From the NCBI RefSeq assembly GCF_024345535.1, contig NZ_JAGQBH010000006.1, positions 1 to 64,000 of the forward strand: a DNA stretch of 64,000 nucleotides. The letters are read 5' to 3'. This document shows positions 17,847 to 27,234 of this stretch, piece by piece. Both the position numbers and the translations under genes were made by a program. The notes beneath the pieces were generated by a model. The model had not been told where the DNA came from, made no database searches, and saw only the letters and a program-made list of their open reading frames with translations. The DNA is from Cyanobium sp. N.Huapi 1H5. Its GTDB lineage: Bacteria > Cyanobacteriota > Cyanobacteriia > PCC-6307 > Cyanobiaceae. Position 1 is the stretch's first letter; each line of letters starts with the position of its first letter.

Positions 17847-19271
17847 ATGGTGACCAGCGCCTCCCCGGCGACCGATCCGGTCGCTCCCGTCCCCGCAGCG
17901 CCGATCGCCGCCGGGGGGCCTTTCGAGCAGGGAAGCGATCCGCTCAGTCCCAACCGCAACCTGGCCCCGCTGACCGCCCGTCTTGATGCCCTGGGCCGCC
18001 TGGAGGTGGGGGGCTGCCTGCTGAGCGACCTGGCCCGCACCTACGGCACGCCGCTCTACGTGCTCGACGAGGCCAGCCTGCGGACCACCTGCCGGGCCTA
18101 CCGGGAGGCGCTGGCCGCCCATTACCCCGGCGAGGCCCTGGCCCTCTACGCCTCCAAGGCGAACAGTTCCCTCGCGATCACGGCCCTGGTGGCCTCCGAG
18201 GGTCTCGGCCTCGACGCCGTCTCGGCCGGGGAACTGCTGACGGCCCTGCAGGGCGGCATGCCCGCCGAGCGGATCGTCTTCCACGGCAACAACAAATCCG
18301 CCGAGGAGCTCCAGCTCGCCGTCGAACGCGGGGTGACGGTGATCCTCGACAACTGGAACGACATCGCCCTGCTGGCGACCCTGGCGGCCGGACGGCCCGC
18401 GCCGGTGCGGGTGCTGGTGCGGTTCACCCCGGGCATCGAGTGCCACACCCACGAGTACATCCGCACCGGCCACCTCGACAGCAAGTTCGGCTTCGACCCC
18501 GACCAGCTGGAGGCGGTGCTGCGGCACCTGGCCGGCTGCCCCTGGGCCCGGGTGGATGGCCTGCACGCCCACATCGGCTCCCAGATCTTCGAACTGGAAC
18601 CCCACCGCGACCTGGCCGGGGTGATGGCCGAGGCCCTCGGCCTGGCGCGGTCCCTCGGCCACCCCTGCGGCGACCTCAACGTCGGCGGCGGCCTCGGCAT
18701 CCGCTACGTGGGCTCCGATGACCCCCCGAGCATCCAGGAGTGGGTGCGGGTGGTGGCAACGGCGGTGGCCGAGGCCTGCGGCCAGCGCCAGCTGGCCCTG
18801 CCGCGGCTGCTGTGTGAACCCGGCCGCTCCCTGGTGGCGACGGCGGGGATGACGCTCTACACCGTGGGCAGCCGCAAGGAGATCCCCGGCCTGCGCACCT
18901 ATATCTCGGTGGATGGCGGCATGAGCGACAACCCCCGGCCGATCACCTACCAGTCGCTCTACACGGCCGTGCTGGCCGACCGCCCGCTGGCGGAGGCCAC
19001 CGAGGCGGTGACCGTGGCCGGCAAGCACTGCGAATCAGGCGACGTGCTGCTCCACGACGCCCACCTGCCGCTCACCAGCCCCGGCGACGTGCTCGCCGTG
19101 TTCGCCACCGGCGCCTACAACGCGGCGATGGGGTCCAACTACAACCGCATCCCCAGGCCCGCGGCGGTGCTCGTCCACGACGGTGTGGCCGAGGTGGTGC
19201 AGCGGCGCGAGCAGCCGGAAGACCTACTGCGCTACGACGTCCTGCCCCACAGGCTCCTGCCGGTATCCTGA
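17847..19271 (+). CDS. lysA: Diaminopimelate decarboxylase
   Basis: A 474-residue fold-type III PLP enzyme catalysing meso-DAP to L-lysine, the last step of lysine synthesis. YASKANSSLAIT holds the Schiff-base lysine, HAHIGSQIFE and the glycine-rich LNVGGGLGIRYVG bind the PLP phosphate, and CEPGRSLVATAG plus GKHCESGD supply active-site residues (Cys and Glu at the dimer interface). The start at 17847 is chosen because the earlier in-frame ATG at 17763 lies within the divergent rimI gene. It is the first gene of a tightly packed run with cdaA, uppS, bioB and trhO. Confidence 0.95.
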   Translation: MVTSASPATDPVAPVPAAPIAAGGPFEQGSDPLSPNRNLAPLTARLDALGRLEVGGCLLSDLARTYGTPLYVLDEASLRTTCRAYREALAAHYPGEALALYASKANSSLAITALVASEGLGLDAVSAGELLTALQGGMPAERIVFHGNNKSAEELQLAVERGVTVILDNWNDIALLATLAAGRPAPVRVLVRFTPGIECHTHEYIRTGHLDSKFGFDPDQLEAVLRHLAGCPWARVDGLHAHIGSQIFELEPHRDLAGVMAEALGLARSLGHPCGDLNVGGGLGIRYVGSDDPPSIQEWVRVVATAVAEACGQRQLALPRLLCEPGRSLVATAGMTLYTVGSRKEIPGLRTYISVDGGMSDNPRPITYQSLYTAVLADRPLAEATEAVTVAGKHCESGDVLLHDAHLPLTSPGDVLAVFATGAYNAAMGSNYNRIPRPAAVLVHDGVAEVVQRREQPEDLLRYDVLPHRLLPVS

Positions 19272-19319
19272 CGCGGACAGGCGGCCACCCGTTGAACCGG
19301 CCTGCCCCTCCCTTTCGTT

Positions 19320-20135
19320 GTGATCTGGCTGCGGCTCATCGATTTCCGCCTGCTGCTGGATCTCCTGTTCGCCTCCCTGCTCGGCCTGCTCCTGCTGGGC
19401 CGGGTCACCGAAGCGCGCACCCTGTGGCTGCTGCGCGGCTACCTCTTCCTGGTGGCGCTGGCCTGGTTCGTGCAGCGCTACGCCAACCTGCCGCTCACCA
19501 GCAGCCTGGTGGATGCGCTGGTGCTGGCCTGCAGCCTCGCCCTGGCGATCCTCTGGCAGGGGGAACTGCGGCGCCTGATGGAGCTGCTGGGCACCGGACG
19601 CCTCGGGGTGCTGTTCGCCGACCGCAGCCGTGATCAGCTGGCGTCGGGGTCGGTGAGCCTGCTCACCGAGGCCGCCGGCCGCCTCTCCCAGGCGCGCTGC
19701 GGGGCCCTGATCGTCCTCGACCTGGGCAGCGATCTGCGCCCCGAGGACTTCCTCAACCCGGGCATCCGCATCGACGCCCAGCTCTCCGTCGACCTGCTGC
19801 TCAATCTCTTCGCGGTGGACACCCCCCTGCACGACGGCGCCGTGCTGGTCCAGAAGAACCGCATCGTGGCCGCCGGCGTGATCCTGCCCCTCTCCCGCCA
19901 GGGCCTCAACCGCTACGGCACCCGCCACCTGGCCGCCATGGGGCTGACCGAACGCCACGACGGCTGTCTCTGCATCGTCGTCTCCGAGGAGACGGGCACC
20001 CTGTCGCTCGCCTCCCAGGGCCGGCTGGAGCGGCCGATCACCAGCAGCCGCCTTCACGACCTGCTCACCGACGCCCTGGCCTCCGCTCCCACGGGGCGTA
20101 GCGTGGCTGCGGACCCGCCGGAACATCGCGGATGA
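19320..20135 (+). CDS. cdaA: Diadenylate cyclase (c-di-AMP synthase), CdaA type
   Basis: A 271-residue membrane-bound diadenylate cyclase that joins two ATP into cyclic di-AMP. Three N-terminal hydrophobic helices (residues about 5-80) precede the DAC domain. The two catalytic motifs are present: LHDGAVLVQ (DGA) and [11 protein letters not shown] (RHxxA), with [10 protein letters not shown] after them. Start is a GTG at 19320. In cyanobacteria c-di-AMP has been linked to night survival and osmolyte control. The stop overlaps the uppS start (ATGA), so synthesis of the second messenger is coupled to cell-envelope lipid carrier synthesis. Confidence 0.93.
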   Translation: MIWLRLIDFRLLLDLLFASLLGLLLLGRVTEARTLWLLRGYLFLVALAWFVQRYANLPLTSSLVDALVLACSLALAILWQGELRRLMELLGTGRLGVLFADRSRDQLASGSVSLLTEAAGRLSQARCGALIVLDLGSDLRPEDFLNPGIRIDAQLSVDLLLNLFAVDTPLHDGAVLVQKNRIVAAGVILPLSRQGLNRYGTRHLAAMGLTERHDGCLCIVVSEETGTLSLASQGRLERPITSSRLHDLLTDALASAPTGRSVAADPPEHRG

Positions 20136-20932
20136 GTCGCGCCCTGGCGACCACTCCATCGTCCGATCCCGACCAGCTGCCCGCCCAGCTGGATCCGGCT
20201 CGGCTGCCCCGCCACGTGGCCGTGATCATGGACGGCAACGGGCGCTGGGCCCGTCAGCGGGGGCTGCCCAGGGCCATGGGTCACCGGGCCGGGGTGGAGG
20301 TGCTCAAGCGCACCCTGCGCCACTGCAGCGACTGGGGCATCGGTGCCCTCACCGCCTACGCCTTCTCCACCGAGAACTGGACCCGGCCCGGCGAGGAGGT
20401 GGCCTTTCTGATGGCCCTGTTCGAGCGGGTGCTCGCCAAGGAGCTGGAGGCACTGGAGCGCCAGCAGGTCCGCATCCGCTTCCTCGGCGACCTCGACCCC
20501 CTGCCGGAGGGTCTGAAGGTCCTGATCACCGATGCCACCGAGCGCACGGCCGGCAACAGCGGCATCCACTTCAACGTCTGCACCAACTACGGCGGCCGCA
20601 GCGAGCTGGTGCGGGCGGCCCGCCGCCTCGCCGAGCAGGCGGCCCGCGGCGAGCTTGACCCGGCCCGCATCGACGAGGACCTCTTCGCCGCCGAGCTGTT
20701 CACCGCCGGCGATGCCGACCCCGACCTGCTGATCCGCACCAGCGGCGAGCAGCGCATCAGCAACTTCCTGCTCTGGCAGCTGGCCTATGCCGAGCTGCAC
20801 ATCACCGAGGTGCTCTGGCCCGACTTCGACACCGAGGCCCTGCTGGCGGCCCTGCTCGATTATCAGGGGCGCCAGCGCCGCTTCGGTGGCGTGCAGAGTG
20901 GCGTCCAGAACGGTGTGGAGACCACCCCATGA
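20132..20932 (+). CDS. uppS: Isoprenyl transferase (undecaprenyl diphosphate synthase)
   Basis: A 266-residue cis-prenyltransferase that elongates farnesyl-PP with isopentenyl-PP to the C55 carrier used in peptidoglycan synthesis. Signature motifs: [13 protein letters not shown] (catalytic Asp), [18 protein letters not shown], and the C-terminal [20 protein letters not shown] with [12 protein letters not shown]. The N-terminal 25 residues are a family-variable extension. It overlaps by four bases with both cdaA before it and bioB after it. Confidence 0.96.
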   Translation: MSRALATTPSSDPDQLPAQLDPARLPRHVAVIMDGNGRWARQRGLPRAMGHRAGVEVLKRTLRHCSDWGIGALTAYAFSTENWTRPGEEVAFLMALFERVLAKELEALERQQVRIRFLGDLDPLPEGLKVLITDATERTAGNSGIHFNVCTNYGGRSELVRAARRLAEQAARGELDPARIDEDLFAAELFTAGDADPDLLIRTSGEQRISNFLLWQLAYAELHITEVLWPDFDTEALLAALLDYQGRQRRFGGVQSGVQNGVETTP

Positions 20933-21909
20933 GCGCGCGCCACGACTGGTCCCGCCAGGAGATCCAGGACCTGCTCGACCTCTCCCTGATGGATCTGCTG
21001 TGGCAGGCCCAGGCGGTGCACCGCAGCGCCAACCCCGGCTACCACGTGCAGCTGGCCTCGCTGCTGAGCGTCAAGACGGGCGGCTGCGAGGAGGACTGCG
21101 CCTACTGCCCCCAGTCGATGCACCACCCCAGCGACGTGGCTGGCCGCCCGGAGCTGGCGGTGGAGCCGGTGCTGGAGCGCGCCCGGCAGGCCCGGGACGC
21201 CGGCGCCCACCGCTTCTGCATGGGCTGGGCCTGGCGGGAGATCCGCGACGGCGCCCCCTTCGAGGCCATGCTCGCCATGGTGCGGGGGGTGCGGGAGCTG
21301 GGCCTGGAGGCCTGCGTCACCGCCGGCATGCTCACAGACGGCCAGGCGGCGCGGCTGGCGGAGGCGGGACTCACCGCCTACAACCACAACCTCGACACCA
21401 GCCCCGAGCACTACGAGCGGATCATCTCCACCCGCACCTACCAGGAGCGGCTCGACACCCTGCAGCGGGTGAGGGGCGCCGGCATCGACCTCTGCTGCGG
21501 CGGCATCATCGGCATGGGCGAGACAGCCCAGGACCGGGCCGGGCTGCTCCAGGTGCTGGCGACCATGGATCCCCACCCCGAGAGCGTGCCGATCAACGCC
21601 CTGGTGGCGGTGGAGGGCACCCCGCTGGAGGGTCTCCCGGCGGTCGACCCCCTGGAGCTGGTGCGGATGGTGGCCACCGCCCGCATCCTCATGCCCCACA
21701 GCCGGGTGCGGCTCAGCGCCGGACGCGAGCAGCTGGGACGGGAAGCCCAGATCCTCTGCCTGCTGGCGGGCGCCGATTCGATCTTCTACGGCGACACCCT
21801 GCTCACCACCGCCAACCCGGCGGTGGCCAGCGACCAGGAGCTGCTGCGGGCCGCCGGCGTGCGGGTGCAGCTGGAGGAGCTGCCGCTGGCGGCCGCCGCC
21901 GGCCGCTGA
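20929..21909 (+). CDS. bioB: Biotin synthase
   Basis: A 326-residue radical SAM enzyme that inserts sulfur into dethiobiotin. The [4Fe-4S]/SAM motif is [13 protein letters not shown] (CxxxCxxC). Further family elements are [28 protein letters not shown], and VRLSAGRE (Arg ligand of the [2Fe-2S] cluster), then [11 protein letters not shown]. The length is usual. It overlaps uppS by four bases, and trhO begins two bases after its stop. Confidence 0.96.
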   Translation: MSARHDWSRQEIQDLLDLSLMDLLWQAQAVHRSANPGYHVQLASLLSVKTGGCEEDCAYCPQSMHHPSDVAGRPELAVEPVLERARQARDAGAHRFCMGWAWREIRDGAPFEAMLAMVRGVRELGLEACVTAGMLTDGQAARLAEAGLTAYNHNLDTSPEHYERIISTRTYQERLDTLQRVRGAGIDLCCGGIIGMGETAQDRAGLLQVLATMDPHPESVPINALVAVEGTPLEGLPAVDPLELVRMVATARILMPHSRVRLSAGREQLGREAQILCLLAGADSIFYGDTLLTTANPAVASDQELLRAAGVRVQLEELPLAAAAGR

Positions 21910-21911
21910 GG

Positions 21912-22850
21912 GTGCAGGTCGCCGCCTTCTACAGATTCGTCCCCCTGGCCAGCGAGGAATTGCCCCACTGGCAAGGCAGGCTGCTGGCGCTGGGGAGCCA
22001 GGCCGGTCTGAAGGGCACCATCCTGCTGGCCACCGAGGGCATCAACGGCACGGTCTGCGGGCCGGCCCCGGCCGTCGCCGCCCTGCTGGAGCTGCTGCAG
22101 GCCGACCCACGCCTGGCGCACCTGGAGGTGAAGCGCAGTGAGGCCGAGGGGCGGGTGTTTCACCGCTTCAAGGTGCGGCTGAAAGCGGAGATCGTGACGA
22201 TGGCCGAGCCCTCGGCCCAGCCGGCGCGGGGCACGGGGATCCCGGTGCCCCCCGAGCACTGGAATGCCCTGCTGGACGACCCCGGCACCCTGACCATCGA
22301 CACCCGCAACCACTACGAGGTGGCCCTGGGCAGCTTCGCGGGCGCCATCGACCCCGGCACCGAGAGCTTCCGCGACTTTCCCGCCTGGGTGGAGCAGCAC
22401 CTGCGGCCCCTGGTGGCCCAGCGGCGGCCGCAGCGGCTGGCCCTGTTCTGCACCGGCGGCATCCGCTGCGAGAAGGCCACCGCCCACCTGCTGAACCAGG
22501 GGTTCGAGGGGGTGCTGCAGCTGCAGGGGGGGATCCTCAACTACCTGGAGCAGGTGCCGGAGGCCGAGAGCCGCTGGCACGGCGAGTGCTACGTGTTCGA
22601 CCAGCGGGTGGCCCTCGACCACCGGCTCCAGCCGGGCACCTACCACGTGTGCCATGCCTGCGGGCTGCCCCTGGCTCCCGCCGACCTGGCGCTGGAGAGC
22701 TACGTGGCCGGGGTGAGCTGCCGCCACTGCATCGATCGGTTCTCCGACAGCGATCGGGAACGTTTCGCTGAGCGCCAGCGCCAGATGGGGCACGCCGAGG
22801 CGTCCGGTGAGGCCCACATCGGCCGGCCGATGCCACCCCTCGGGGTTTGA
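21912..22850 (+). CDS. trhO: tRNA uridine(34) hydroxylase (TrhO/YceA family)
   Basis: A 312-residue protein with an acylphosphatase-like N-terminus (VAAFYRFVPLA, LKGTILLATEGINGT) followed by a rhodanese domain whose active-site loop is FCTGGIRCEKAT. A zinc-like C-terminal tail follows, with CHACGLPL and CRHCIDRFS. TrhO uses O2 to hydroxylate U34 in certain tRNAs (ho5U). The GTG at 21912, two bases after the bioB stop, is the only suitable start; the open frame upstream overlaps bioB and is a shadow. Cysteine pairs in the tail are typical for this subfamily. Confidence 0.9.
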   Translation: MQVAAFYRFVPLASEELPHWQGRLLALGSQAGLKGTILLATEGINGTVCGPAPAVAALLELLQADPRLAHLEVKRSEAEGRVFHRFKVRLKAEIVTMAEPSAQPARGTGIPVPPEHWNALLDDPGTLTIDTRNHYEVALGSFAGAIDPGTESFRDFPAWVEQHLRPLVAQRRPQRLALFCTGGIRCEKATAHLLNQGFEGVLQLQGGILNYLEQVPEAESRWHGECYVFDQRVALDHRLQPGTYHVCHACGLPLAPADLALESYVAGVSCRHCIDRFSDSDRERFAERQRQMGHAEASGEAHIGRPMPPLGV

Positions 22851-22854
22851 GGCG

Positions 22855-23877
22855 ATGGCGCCGCCCCTGCCGGTCCTCTACAGCTTCCGCCGCTGCCCGT
22901 ACGCGATCCGGGCGCGGCTGGTCCTGGCGGCGGCGGGGCTGGAGCCGGGGGTGGATCTCGAGCTGCGGGAGGTGCATCTGGGCCGCAAGCCCCCCGAGCT
23001 GCTGGAGGCCTCCTCCGCCGCCACCGTGCCGGCCCTGGTGCTGCCAGCGGACGCGGGCGCCGATCCCCAGGGGTCCGACCGGGTGCTGCCGGACAGCCTG
23101 GCGGTGATGGCCTGGGCCCTGGAGCGCCACGACCCCGGCGACCTGCGGCGCACCGAAGCCGCTGCGCGGGAGCGGGCCCGGATCGCTGCCCTGATCGAGG
23201 AGAACGACGGGGCGTTCAAGCACCATCTCGACCGCTTCAAGTACGCCCACCGCCATCCCGGAGACGACGGGGAGCAGCACCGCCGCGACGCGCTGGCGAT
23301 CCTCCGGGGCTGGAGCGCCTCCCTGGAGACCGGCGGCTGGCTGGTGGGGGGCCGGCCATCCCTGGCCGACGTGGCCCTGCTGCCCTTCGTGCGCCAGTTC
23401 CGGCTCGCCGATCCGGAGGGGTTCGACCGGCAGGAGGATCTGGCCCCGCTGCAGGACTGGTTGCAGCGCTTCCTGCAGGGGGCCGAGCTTGCCGCGGTGA
23501 TGGCCGGGCCCTGGGCGCCCCGCCGGCCCTGGCGCTCCCAGCAGTGGATCTATCACCTGGCCCTGGCCGAGGAATGGCAGGAGGCCAAAGCCCGCGGGGT
23601 GTACGAGCGCTCGACCCGCGGCCGGTCGCTGCAGGAGGTGGGCTTCATCCATGCCAGTGGTTCCCACCAGGTGGAGGCCACCTACGGGCGCTTCTATGCC
23701 GATGCGCCGGAGGTGCTGCTGCTGACCATCGATCCCCGGCGCCTGGGTGCGCCGCTGCGCTGGGAGCCGGCACCGGAGAGCGGCGAATGCTTCCCCCACA
23801 TCCACGGGCCGCTGCCCCTGGAGGCGGTGCTGGCCGCCGAGCCTTTCCCGCCGCCGCCGGCCGGGGCACCATGCTGA
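22855..23877 (+). CDS. Glutathione S-transferase fused to a DUF952 domain
   Basis: A 340-residue protein joining two domains that are normally separate. Residues 1 to about 225 are a glutathione S-transferase: thioredoxin-like start LYSFRRCPYAIRARL with a CPY active-site motif, SAATVPALVL (cis-Pro), DSLAVMAWAL, then the helical domain with GRPSLADVALLPFVRQF. Residues about 230-335 match DUF952: IYHLALAEEWQEAKARGVYE, FIHASGSHQVE, LLTIDPRRLGAPLRWE, ECFPHIHGPLPLEAV. DUF952 is an uncharacterised ADP-ribosyltransferase-like fold. It sits in the trhO operon and overlaps the next gene by seven bases. Confidence 0.85.
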   Translation: MAPPLPVLYSFRRCPYAIRARLVLAAAGLEPGVDLELREVHLGRKPPELLEASSAATVPALVLPADAGADPQGSDRVLPDSLAVMAWALERHDPGDLRRTEAAARERARIAALIEENDGAFKHHLDRFKYAHRHPGDDGEQHRRDALAILRGWSASLETGGWLVGGRPSLADVALLPFVRQFRLADPEGFDRQEDLAPLQDWLQRFLQGAELAAVMAGPWAPRRPWRSQQWIYHLALAEEWQEAKARGVYERSTRGRSLQEVGFIHASGSHQVEATYGRFYADAPEVLLLTIDPRRLGAPLRWEPAPESGECFPHIHGPLPLEAVLAAEPFPPPPAGAPC

Positions 23878-24371
23878 ACCTGGAGGTTCTGGAGCGGCAG
23901 GCCCGGGAGCGCGGCCTGCTGCTGCGGCTGCAGGTGCAGGGGCTGGCGGGGGTGCGGGGGCTGCGGGTGGGGGTGGCCCGGGCCCGGGCGGAGCAGCCGC
24001 CGCTGTTGCTGGGGGAGCTCAAGGGCTGGTGCCTGCCCCTGGCCGATGGCCTGCGGCTCGACACGATGCGGGTGCAGGGGGAGCGCACCGCCGCCGTGGG
24101 GCCGCTGATCTGGGCGGCCACCTTCGCCTGGGCCCTGGAGGAGACACCCTGCCGCTCGGCGCGCCTGCTGGCGATCCGCGATGGGGAGCAGCAGCACCGG
24201 CGGCTGGTGCGCTACTTCCGGCGACTCGGCTTCAGGTCGCTGCGGGAGCTGGCTGGCGGCCCGCTGGATCTGGCCCCGCGGCTGCTGTGGGGTGGGGCGG
24301 GCCTGCTGATGCAGGGCGACTGCGACGAAGGACTGCAGCGCAGCGCCCGCTGGCTGGCGTCCATCCGGTGA
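23871..24371 (+). CDS. Conserved hypothetical protein (possibly GNAT-like)
   Basis: A 166-residue protein beginning MLNLEVLERQARERGLLL. The C-terminal half (SARLLAIRDGEQQHRRLVRY, then FRRLGFRSLREL) resembles the last strand-helix-strand of a GNAT acetyltransferase, but I see no clear acetyl-CoA loop. The assignment is therefore only a suggestion. It overlaps the end of the GST-DUF952 gene by seven bases and closes the operon that starts at lysA; 96 bp without visible signals follow. Confidence 0.6.
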   Translation: MLNLEVLERQARERGLLLRLQVQGLAGVRGLRVGVARARAEQPPLLLGELKGWCLPLADGLRLDTMRVQGERTAAVGPLIWAATFAWALEETPCRSARLLAIRDGEQQHRRLVRYFRRLGFRSLRELAGGPLDLAPRLLWGGAGLLMQGDCDEGLQRSARWLASIR

Positions 24372-24467
24372 AGGCGCCTGCCGTGGCTCAGGCTCCCGTG
24401 AACACCTGCAGATTTCATCGGCAGTGGCTAGGCCCGTGGATGAGCCTCTCCCCCGCCGAGACAGCCG

Positions 24468-25532
24468 ATGGCCAGTTTCACCCTGATGTGCTGGAACGTG
24501 GAGAACCTGTTCCTGCCCGAGGACGACGCCACGGAGCAGGTGCACGCCCGCTTTCAGGCCAAGCTCGCCAGCCTTGCCGCCGTGATCGACAGCCAGCGGC
24601 CCGATGTGCTCGCCCTGCAGGAAATCGGCCCGGACGGGGCCCTGCAGGCACTGCAGGCGGCGTTGGCCAACCCCCTGCCCCATGCCATCGAGGGCAAACC
24701 CGACGGCCGGGGCATCCGCGTGGCTTTTCTATCCCGTTACCCCTTCAGCACCAGCCGCTCGATCGTGGCCTTCCCCGAGATGATCGCCCCGGTCCAGGCC
24801 AGGGATCCGGTGTTCGACGATCCGGCCACCCCGGCGGATGAGTCCTTCACCGCCGCGCTGGGGCGGGGCGCCCTGGAGGTGGTGGTCGAGATCGATGGGC
24901 ACCCGGTGCGGATCATCACCGCCCACTTCAAGTCGAAGCTGATCGCCTACGCCCGCCAGAAGGGGCTGGTGGAGGGCAGTCAGTTCGCGCCGAACGATGA
25001 AAACGAACGCTATCGCTATGCCGCCTACGGCCTGTACCGGCGCACCACCGAAGCGCTGACGCTGCGGGATCGGGTCAACCAGATTCTCTCCGGCTGCGCC
25101 GGATCACCGGACCCTGAGGAAGGGCTGGGTCGCCAGAAGGCGGTGGTGGTCTGCGGCGATCTCAACGATGCGACCGATGCCGCCACCACCCAGATCCTGC
25201 AGGGGCCGAGCGGCTCCGAACTGGGCACCGAGGGATTCCGGCGGGGCGACAAGGGCGATGGCTACCGCCTCTGGAACCTGGCGCCGCTGCTCAACGCCGG
25301 CCCGAACGGAGAACCCCCGGGCGAGGCGCCCTTCAGCCGCCGCTTCCAGGGGCGCGGGGAACTGATCGACCACATCCTGGCCAGCCACCGGCTGGTGAAT
25401 CCCGGCAACATCCCGGTGGCGCGAACGGTGCTGGCCGGCGAGCATCTGCCGTCCATTTCCGAGACACCCGCCGATCGCGCCGCGGATCCGGGCTCGGATC
25501 ATGCGGCGCTGGTGGCGGAATTCGAGCTCTGA
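24468..25532 (+). CDS. Endonuclease/exonuclease/phosphatase family protein
   Basis: A 354-residue EEP-fold (DNase I-like) phosphoesterase. Motifs in order: [10 protein letters not shown] (metal-site Asn), [10 protein letters not shown] (metal-binding Glu), ITAHFKSKL (catalytic His region), [13 protein letters not shown] (GDxN) and the C-terminal [13 protein letters not shown] (catalytic SDH). Substrate could be nucleic acid or a phospho-compound; the sequence does not decide. There is no signal peptide. Its 3' end overlaps a convergent DUF2256 gene by 34 bp. Confidence 0.88.
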   Translation: MASFTLMCWNVENLFLPEDDATEQVHARFQAKLASLAAVIDSQRPDVLALQEIGPDGALQALQAALANPLPHAIEGKPDGRGIRVAFLSRYPFSTSRSIVAFPEMIAPVQARDPVFDDPATPADESFTAALGRGALEVVVEIDGHPVRIITAHFKSKLIAYARQKGLVEGSQFAPNDENERYRYAAYGLYRRTTEALTLRDRVNQILSGCAGSPDPEEGLGRQKAVVVCGDLNDATDAATTQILQGPSGSELGTEGFRRGDKGDGYRLWNLAPLLNAGPNGEPPGEAPFSRRFQGRGELIDHILASHRLVNPGNIPVARTVLAGEHLPSISETPADRAADPGSDHAALVAEFEL

Positions 25533-25693
25533 GGGCCTTCGCTGGAATCCGGGCGGGCGCGGTGGCGGTGGCGGCGGCAGCGCTCGGAGCAGTAGCGCAC
25601 CTCCTCCCAGACCTGCTTCCATTTCCGTCGCCACTGGAAGGGTCGGCCGCAGACCGCGCAGGTCCTGGTGGGGCGATCGACGTGGTGGGGCAT
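25499..25693 (-). CDS. DUF2256 small zinc-ribbon-like protein
   Basis: A 64-residue protein with the DUF2256 pattern: [14 protein letters not shown] then [11 protein letters not shown], four cysteines that probably bind zinc. This small family is often encoded beside photolyase/cryptochrome or deoxyribodipyrimidine-related genes in other genomes; here it overlaps the end of the EEP nuclease gene tail to tail. The open frame extends upstream of 25693, but the ATG there starts the conserved part. Function unknown. Confidence 0.8.
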   Translation of the reverse strand: MPHHVDRPTRTCAVCGRPFQWRRKWKQVWEEVRYCSERCRRHRHRARPDSSEGPQSSNSATSAA

Positions 25694-25758
25694 CAGGCCA
25701 GCCAGCGGGGAAGTCGGAAAAGCCAGCCTGCCAAATCCAAAGCCGTTTCCGTGACACG

Positions 25759-26814
25759 ATGGAGCCGATGTCTGACGCCAGCTTCTATCGGATCGCCCAT
25801 ACGGGCCCGGCGAAGCGGGTGGCGTCGGCAATTGAGGCGGTGAGCGTCAGCGACCTGGACGGTTTCGCCTGGTTGCATTACCGCGAGGCCAGCAGGGACG
25901 ATCTGGACCAGCTCGTCGGCCTGCTGGGCCTGCATGCCCTCTCGATCGAGGATTGCTTCGATGATCATCAGATTCCCAAGATCGACGATTATCCAGACAA
26001 CACCTTCATCCTGTTCAACACGTTTCAGTACGACCGGGGCGTCCTGGAGGTGGGTGAGATCAACCTGTTCCTCGGTCAGCGGTTTCTGATCAGCATCAGT
26101 CACCTGGATTCGAGGCAGCGCTCCTACCTCGATGGGGTGGAGACGATGGTGGAGAGGGGCATGGAGGAGGCCCGCCAGGGCCCGTCCCACCTCATGCACC
26201 TGATCCTCGATCAGGTCGTCGATCAGAAGTTCGTGGCCATCGAGGCCCTTGAGGATGAGCTGAATGGGGTGGAGGAGGCCCTGATGGCGGATCCGGCGAG
26301 TTTCCAGCCGGCGGAGCTGATCCGGTTCCGGCGCTACCTGCTGCGGCTGCGCAAGAGCCTGTTTCATGAACGGGAGATCCTCAGCAAGATCTGCCGGGGA
26401 GATTTCCCCCTGGTGTCCAAGAAGGCGATCTACCACTATCGCGACATCTACGACCATCTGGTGCGGTTCTATGAGGTCACCGAGTCGTACCGGGACATCG
26501 TCACCAGCCTGATGGAGATGTATCTGTCGATGCTCAACAACCAGATGGCCAAGGCCGCCAACGACACCAACGCCACCGTCCGCCGCCTGACGCTGATCAC
26601 GACGATCTTCATGCCGCTGACCCTGCTGGCGGGGATCGGCGGCATGTCCGAGTGGACGATGATCACAGGCCCCCGCAACTGGCACATCTCCTATCCGGCC
26701 TTCATGGTCGCCATGGTCGTGATCGGCTTCGCCAGTTACCGCTTCCTCAGCCGAATGGACCAGCACCAAAACCCCTCGCGAAGCACTCAGTTGAGCCGGC
26801 GCTGGCGCGCCTGA
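25759..26814 (+). CDS. corA: CorA-family divalent cation transporter
   Basis: A 351-residue CorA-type channel: a long soluble N-terminal funnel ([19 protein letters not shown] is a family hallmark), a long helix, and two C-terminal membrane segments ([20 protein letters not shown] and [19 protein letters not shown]). The pore-loop signature GMN is replaced by GMS ([11 protein letters not shown]), so ion preference or activity may differ from classic Mg2+ channels. A second ATG three codons downstream (25768) is an alternative start. The end overlaps the convergent unknown gene by 28 bp. Confidence 0.85.
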   Translation: MEPMSDASFYRIAHTGPAKRVASAIEAVSVSDLDGFAWLHYREASRDDLDQLVGLLGLHALSIEDCFDDHQIPKIDDYPDNTFILFNTFQYDRGVLEVGEINLFLGQRFLISISHLDSRQRSYLDGVETMVERGMEEARQGPSHLMHLILDQVVDQKFVAIEALEDELNGVEEALMADPASFQPAELIRFRRYLLRLRKSLFHEREILSKICRGDFPLVSKKAIYHYRDIYDHLVRFYEVTESYRDIVTSLMEMYLSMLNNQMAKAANDTNATVRRLTLITTIFMPLTLLAGIGGMSEWTMITGPRNWHISYPAFMVAMVVIGFASYRFLSRMDQHQNPSRSTQLSRRWRA

Positions 26815-27230
26815 CGGCGGGAGGCGGCCTGGAGCGTCCTGAGCTCGTCGGCCTCCTCCAGCAATTCGCCGGAGAGGGACTCCAGATCGTCGGCCGCCTT
26901 CTGGAGCTGGGCGCTGAGCCTCAGGCCCTCCTCGATCGACTGGCCATAGGCCTCACTGGCCTCATCGATGGCCGCGAACAGCTCCCTGAACTCCTCGGGT
27001 GGCTGGGTGTCCCAGTCGGGATAGGCGGCCGCCGCCTGCTGCAGCACCTCCAGGGCGGTACCCCAGCTCGCCTTGAGGCGGAAATCGAGATGGCGCAGGT
27101 CCTGGTTGGTGCGCTTGAGCTCCCGGGTGCTGGAGACCCCGGCCAGGGTCAGGACCTCGCGCTTCAGCTCGGTGATGGTGGGTGGCTTGACTCGGGCAGT
27201 CGCGGCGCGGGGGGATGGGGGTCTGGCCAT
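26787..27230 (-). CDS. Coiled-coil protein, unknown
   Basis: A 147-residue, strongly charged, mostly helical protein. A basic N-terminus ([19 protein letters not shown]) leads to a region like TELKREVLTLAGVSSTRELKR, then heptad-rich segments (SIEEGLRLSAQLQKAADDL, SLSGELLEEADELRTLQ). I recognise no family. The start at 27230 lies 4 bp from the stop of the next minus-strand gene (27235), which is another coiled-coil protein; the two are likely co-transcribed and may interact. Confidence 0.65.
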   Translation of the reverse strand: MARPPSPRAATARVKPPTITELKREVLTLAGVSSTRELKRTNQDLRHLDFRLKASWGTALEVLQQAAAAYPDWDTQPPEEFRELFAAIDEASEAYGQSIEEGLRLSAQLQKAADDLESLSGELLEEADELRTLQAASRRQARQRRLN

Positions 27231-27234
27231 GGCC

